Below, in pieces: positions 6,810 through 9,387 of a stretch of 9,387 nt of DNA. Each line of letters opens with the position of its first letter. Position 1 is the first letter of the stretch. Source of the stretch: CAZNLS01 sp964573895 (GTDB lineage: Bacteria; Acidobacteriota; Aminicenantia; UBA2199); contig CAZNLS010000096.1 in NCBI GenBank assembly GCA_964573895.1, positions 1-9,387 of the forward strand, in the 5' to 3' direction. Both the position numbers and the translations under genes were made by a program. Under the pieces are notes generated by a model. That model did no database searches. It had not been told where the DNA came from and saw only the letters and a list, made by a program, of their open reading frames with translations.

Positions 6810-6818
6810 ATTATAGCA
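6810..6818 (-). promoter_or_regulatory. Extended -10 promoter of the murG-murJ/mraY operon
   Basis: On the minus strand the 74-base gap before the fused gene contains TGCTATAAT, a perfect extended -10 (TGn plus TATAAT). The -35 region is poor (GTTTAA or TTTAAT at 16-17 bases), which fits the extended -10 class. Transcription would start near 6803, about 12 bases before the ATG at 6791, leaving a very short leader with no Shine-Dalgarno site. The operon would therefore be expressed separately from the upstream peptidase gene, although read-through is possible because no terminator is visible between them. Confidence 0.6.
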
Positions 6819-6865
6819 GAAACACGATTCTATTAAACATATTAATTTGAAATCTAAAGTACACA

Positions 6866-8125
6866 TTATTCAATTGCCGCTTTTACTTTTTTCTTATCAA
6901 TATTTCCGTAAAAAACAGAAGCCATTTTTTCAATATTAATTATTTCATTCAGGAATTCATCCATTTTGTTTTTATCAATTGAATTTATTCCGTCAATAAT
7001 CTCGGTATAGCTTCTTTCCCTTTTGTAATATAGCTCATTGTTTAAATTAAATCTCATTCTGGAAACATTGCTCTCAAGATTCAGAATAAGTGAGGATTTC
7101 AGATGATCTTTAGATATCTCAATTTCTTTAACTGACAAACCCCTGTTTTTTATTTTGTTAAGTTCTTTTAAAAGTGTATCATAATATTCATTCATTTTTG
7201 CAACTTCAAGGATGGAAAATATTAGTAAAAGACCAAAATTCGAATAAGAATCAGGAAATGAACTTATTGTATATGCGAGTGCTTTTTTTTCCCTGATTAT
7301 TTGAAATAATCTTGAATTCATTCCTGAACCGAGAATATCATTGAATAGAAGGAATAAATATCTTTTCGGATTATTAATAGAGACTCCTCTCATTCCGGTA
7401 ATACTATAGCATTGTTGAAGATCATTTCTTTTTTTTAAAAAAAATTTCCTGCTGTAAACAGGAAGAACAGTTTTTTTTTCTTTTATGTTGACACTACTAT
7501 TTTTTCCTTCAAGATAATTCGAAGTCAGAGATACAACCCTGTCGTGCTTTATATTTCCGGCACAACTGACAATAATATTTGCAGGAACATATTGTTCTTT
7601 ATAGAACTTTAAAACTCGCTCTCTTGAAAGATTTTTTATACTATTTATTGTTCCGGTTATTGGGAGTCCAATGCCTTTATTTCCGAACACATTCTTATAG
7701 AAGAGGTCAAATATATGAGTGTCGGGACTATCTTCGGATTCCCGTATTTCCTGGCTTACAACTGACTTTTCTTTCTTAAACTCATGTTCATTAAAACGGG
7801 AATTAAACAACATACTTGTTAATAATCTGAACGACTCTTCTGCTTTTTCTTCAACTGCCTTGACATAAAATTGAGTAATCTCCCTGCTGGTAAATGCGTT
7901 TAAATTCCCACCTAATCTATCTGTAACAACAGCTATCTCTCTTTGAGTATAGTTTTCATTTCCTTTAAAAAGCATATGTTCGATCAAATGATGGATTCCA
8001 TTATCATCCTTACTTTCTGTTCCCGAACCGGTTTTAAGAGTAAAACTCAAAGCAAATGAAGGAACACCTGAAATAAATTCTGATATAATAGTTATCCCGT
8101 TTTCTAAAACAGTTTTTTCAACCAT
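6866..8125 (-). CDS. M16 family zinc metallopeptidase (processing-peptidase-like)
   Basis: The 419-residue product belongs to the pitrilysin-clan M16 peptidases of the MPP-beta/YmxG type, which cut peptides in a clamshell chamber made by two halves or by a dimer. The inverted zinc motif HLIEH is at residues 46-50, with zinc ligands His46 and His50 and catalytic Glu49. The distal ligand is Glu126 in SVVSQEIRES, 75 residues after His50, which is the family spacing. The paired Arg278...Tyr285 (REKKALAY) of the C-terminal half is present after GSGMNSRLFQ. Length matches a single-unit (about 420) M16B enzyme rather than the 900-residue type, so a dimer is expected. There is no signal peptide, so it is probably cytoplasmic. 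The start is the ATG at 8125, giving the standard VEKTVLENGITI opening. Only a weak AGAG-type ribosome site precedes it. It has its own promoter (8146-8173) and lies 74 bases upstream of the MurG-MurJ gene. Its substrate is unknown. Confidence 0.92.
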   Translation of the reverse strand: MVEKTVLENGITIISEFISGVPSFALSFTLKTGSGTESKDDNGIHHLIEHMLFKGNENYTQREIAVVTDRLGGNLNAFTSREITQFYVKAVEEKAEESFRLLTSMLFNSRFNEHEFKKEKSVVSQEIRESEDSPDTHIFDLFYKNVFGNKGIGLPITGTINSIKNLSRERVLKFYKEQYVPANIIVSCAGNIKHDRVVSLTSNYLEGKNSSVNIKEKKTVLPVYSRKFFLKKRNDLQQCYSITGMRGVSINNPKRYLFLLFNDILGSGMNSRLFQIIREKKALAYTISSFPDSYSNFGLLLIFSILEVAKMNEYYDTLLKELNKIKNRGLSVKEIEISKDHLKSSLILNLESNVSRMRFNLNNELYYKRERSYTEIIDGINSIDKNKMDEFLNEIINIEKMASVFYGNIDKKKVKAAIE

Positions 8126-8145
8126 GTCAACTCTGTTTTTTAACA

Positions 8146-8173
8146 GTTATAAGATGAATATAGTTTTAGTCAA
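8146..8173 (-). promoter_or_regulatory. Candidate sigma70-type promoter of the M16 peptidase gene
   Basis: TTGACT (8173-8168), a 16-base spacer and TATAAC (8151-8146) on the minus strand, each a 5/6 match to consensus. The -35 overlaps the TGA stop of the upstream transporter. Transcription would start near 8139, about 14 bases before the ATG at 8125, again a short leader. This suggests the peptidase gene does not depend on the transporter transcript. Confidence 0.5.
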
Positions 8174-9387
8174 TCTATTTTGTTTGGCAATTCAAGGCCG
8201 TATCCTTTTTTCTTGTCATCCGCTTTAAGAAGGAAGGCGAATACAAGAGCTAATAAAGTTAGCGCTATGAATACCAGCCATGTTTTCGAGTAATTATATA
8301 TTAATCCTGGGTCGGTCGATTTTAGTGCTTCGATTTTTGCAGAAATCTGTTCAGTCGTCATCCCCTGGGCAGCAAGTTTATCACGTAGCAAAGCAATTTT
8401 TGATACAACTGCCTGGTTTGTATTTTTCAATACAATTCCAAGTATTATTGGAACAAAGGTCAATCCCCAGTTCTGGACCCAGAAAATGAGTGCAAATGCA
8501 GTCCCTATCTGTTTCTCAGGTAAAAGTTTCGGAACTGACGGCCACATGGCTGATGGAACAAGTGAGAATGCAATACCGAGGACAATCACACTTATAGCTG
8601 CAACTATCACACTGTTTAAGAAAGGAAGGAAAAGTACTATGTGAACACCAATCAGCATAATAGAGCCGAGTATCATAATTGATGCTCCTTTCCCTTTTCT
8701 GTCGTACATTCTCCCGAAGAGTGGAGTAAGAAAAATAGTTCCAAACGGAACTAAACTTGGAATAAAACCTGCCCATTCGGATGAGATACCATATTTATTC
8801 GTCATCAGATCAGGTCCGAATTTATAAAATGGAAAAACTGCAGAATAAAACAGAACACATAACATTGCAATATACCAGAAACCCCTGTGTGTAACTATCA
8901 TACCAATATCCCTGATTGAAAATTTATCTTCGGGTGAATCATCAATTGTACTTTTTTCCTGATTTTCCAACTTCTTATCCATTACATTATATAGTAGGAA
9001 TGCCATAAATCCGATGATTAGTAAAATCACTCCGATTGCAAATGGTGTAGTAATTCCAAATTTCGCTGCAATATGGGTTGAGCCGAAAAGGGCTGCAAAA
9101 GTTCCAAGTCTTGCCGTTGCAACCTGCATTCCCATTGCCAAAGCCATCTCTTTTCCTCTGAACCATTTTACAATTGCTTTTGATGCCGTAATTCCTGCGT
9201 ACTCAATTCCAACTCCAAAAACAGCATATCCGAAAAGTGCCAATGCAACGGGACCTGTCATCTTTATCGGCACATAATCTCCTCCAAAACTAAGCAATCT
9301 GTTCATAAAATTAAGCAACCCGCCAAGAGGTGTCGCAAGCATTTCTCCGAATCCGTATCCAAATCCTCCGTTAATCAATGCCGGAGT
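8170..9387 (-). CDS. Major facilitator superfamily transporter, C-terminal 405 residues
   Basis: The reading frame is open to the right edge, so the true start and the first one or two helices lie outside the window. The visible part contains about ten hydrophobic helices in the MFS pattern. Landmarks are KWFRGKEMALAMGMQVATAR (the loop and helix seen in MFSD1-like and oxalate/formate-antiporter-like members), a charged central loop (NVMDKKLENQEKSTIDDSPE region) separating the two six-helix halves, and the second-half GRMYDRKGKGAS loop matching the conserved MFS motif A position. A hydrophilic, helix-prone insertion of about 45 residues lies between the last two membrane helices. The tail ends in a basic DDKKKGYGLELPNKID. 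Substrate cannot be inferred. By look, its sequence is somewhat less A/T-rich than the genes to its left. It is followed after 44 bases by the peptidase gene, which appears to have its own promoter. Confidence 0.85.
   Translation of the reverse strand, partial: TPALINGGFGYGFGEMLATPLGGLLNFMNRLLSFGGDYVPIKMTGPVALALFGYAVFGVGIEYAGITASKAIVKWFRGKEMALAMGMQVATARLGTFAALFGSTHIAAKFGITTPFAIGVILLIIGFMAFLLYNVMDKKLENQEKSTIDDSPEDKFSIRDIGMIVTHRGFWYIAMLCVLFYSAVFPFYKFGPDLMTNKYGISSEWAGFIPSLVPFGTIFLTPLFGRMYDRKGKGASIMILGSIMLIGVHIVLFLPFLNSVIVAAISVIVLGIAFSLVPSAMWPSVPKLLPEKQIGTAFALIFWVQNWGLTFVPIILGIVLKNTNQAVVSKIALLRDKLAAQGMTTEQISAKIEALKSTDPGLIYNYSKTWLVFIALTLLALVFAFLLKADDKKKGYGLELPNKID

Noticed and set aside
7429..7444. 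T8A8 palindromic homopolymer in the peptidase gene as a frameshift or slippage site.
   Set aside because: The frame continues correctly through conserved M16 sequence on both sides (Phe-Phe-Leu-Lys-Lys codons), so no frameshift is needed.
8133..8146. CTGTT-AAAA-AACAG inverted repeat after the transporter gene, as a terminator.
   Set aside because: The stem is only 5 bp and AT-rich, has no T-run after it, and overlaps the peptidase promoter -10 region. Chance occurrence is likely in this composition.
9376..9378. TTG at 9378 as the start of the transporter gene.
   Set aside because: The frame stays open to the window edge (Thr-Pro-Ala upstream) and the product lacks its first helices, so the gene is truncated by the window and the true start lies outside.

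Overview
The window is AT-rich bacterial chromosome (9,387 bp). Its main content is a minus-strand block for the membrane steps of peptidoglycan synthesis. TGA acts as a stop codon (mraY ends with it at the expected place), so the standard bacterial code applies. Several sigma70-type promoters can be read, and Shine-Dalgarno sites are present before some genes but not all. None of the genes pins the species. The unusual domain architecture suggests a poorly sampled, low-GC, probably uncultured lineage; this is inference.

Layout from left to right. The first 151 bases are the start of a minus-strand secreted thioredoxin-fold (TlpA/ResA-like) protein with a clear promoter. A 164-base divergent intergenic region follows. 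Then comes one plus-strand gene (316-1230) for a membrane-anchored or secreted beta-propeller-like protein of unknown function. It converges, 9 bases apart, with a minus-strand run that fills the rest of the window. In transcription order (right to left) this run is: a partial major facilitator superfamily transporter (9387-8170), an M16 zinc peptidase (8125-6866), a 1,257-residue fused MurG-MurJ protein (6791-3018), MraY (3016-1919) and a 224-residue membrane protein of unknown function (1914-1240).

The main discovery is the fused protein. One uninterrupted frame encodes a complete MurG (lipid II synthase), a degenerate FHA-like domain, a complete MurJ (lipid II flippase) and a C-terminal HEAT-repeat domain. 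It is followed after one base by mraY (lipid I synthase). The operon therefore encodes three consecutive steps: MraY makes lipid I, MurG makes lipid II and MurJ moves it across the membrane. The last two are covalently linked. MurJ has both ends in the cytoplasm, so MurG, the FHA-like domain and the HEAT domain would all lie on the side where lipid II is made.

The MurG-MurJ/MraY/224-residue genes are packed within 1-4 bases of each other and probably form one operon from an extended -10 promoter just upstream of the fused gene. The peptidase has its own promoter overlapping the transporter stop codon, so the right-hand genes need not be functionally tied to the murein genes. I saw no tRNA, rRNA, CRISPR array, insertion sequence or phage feature.
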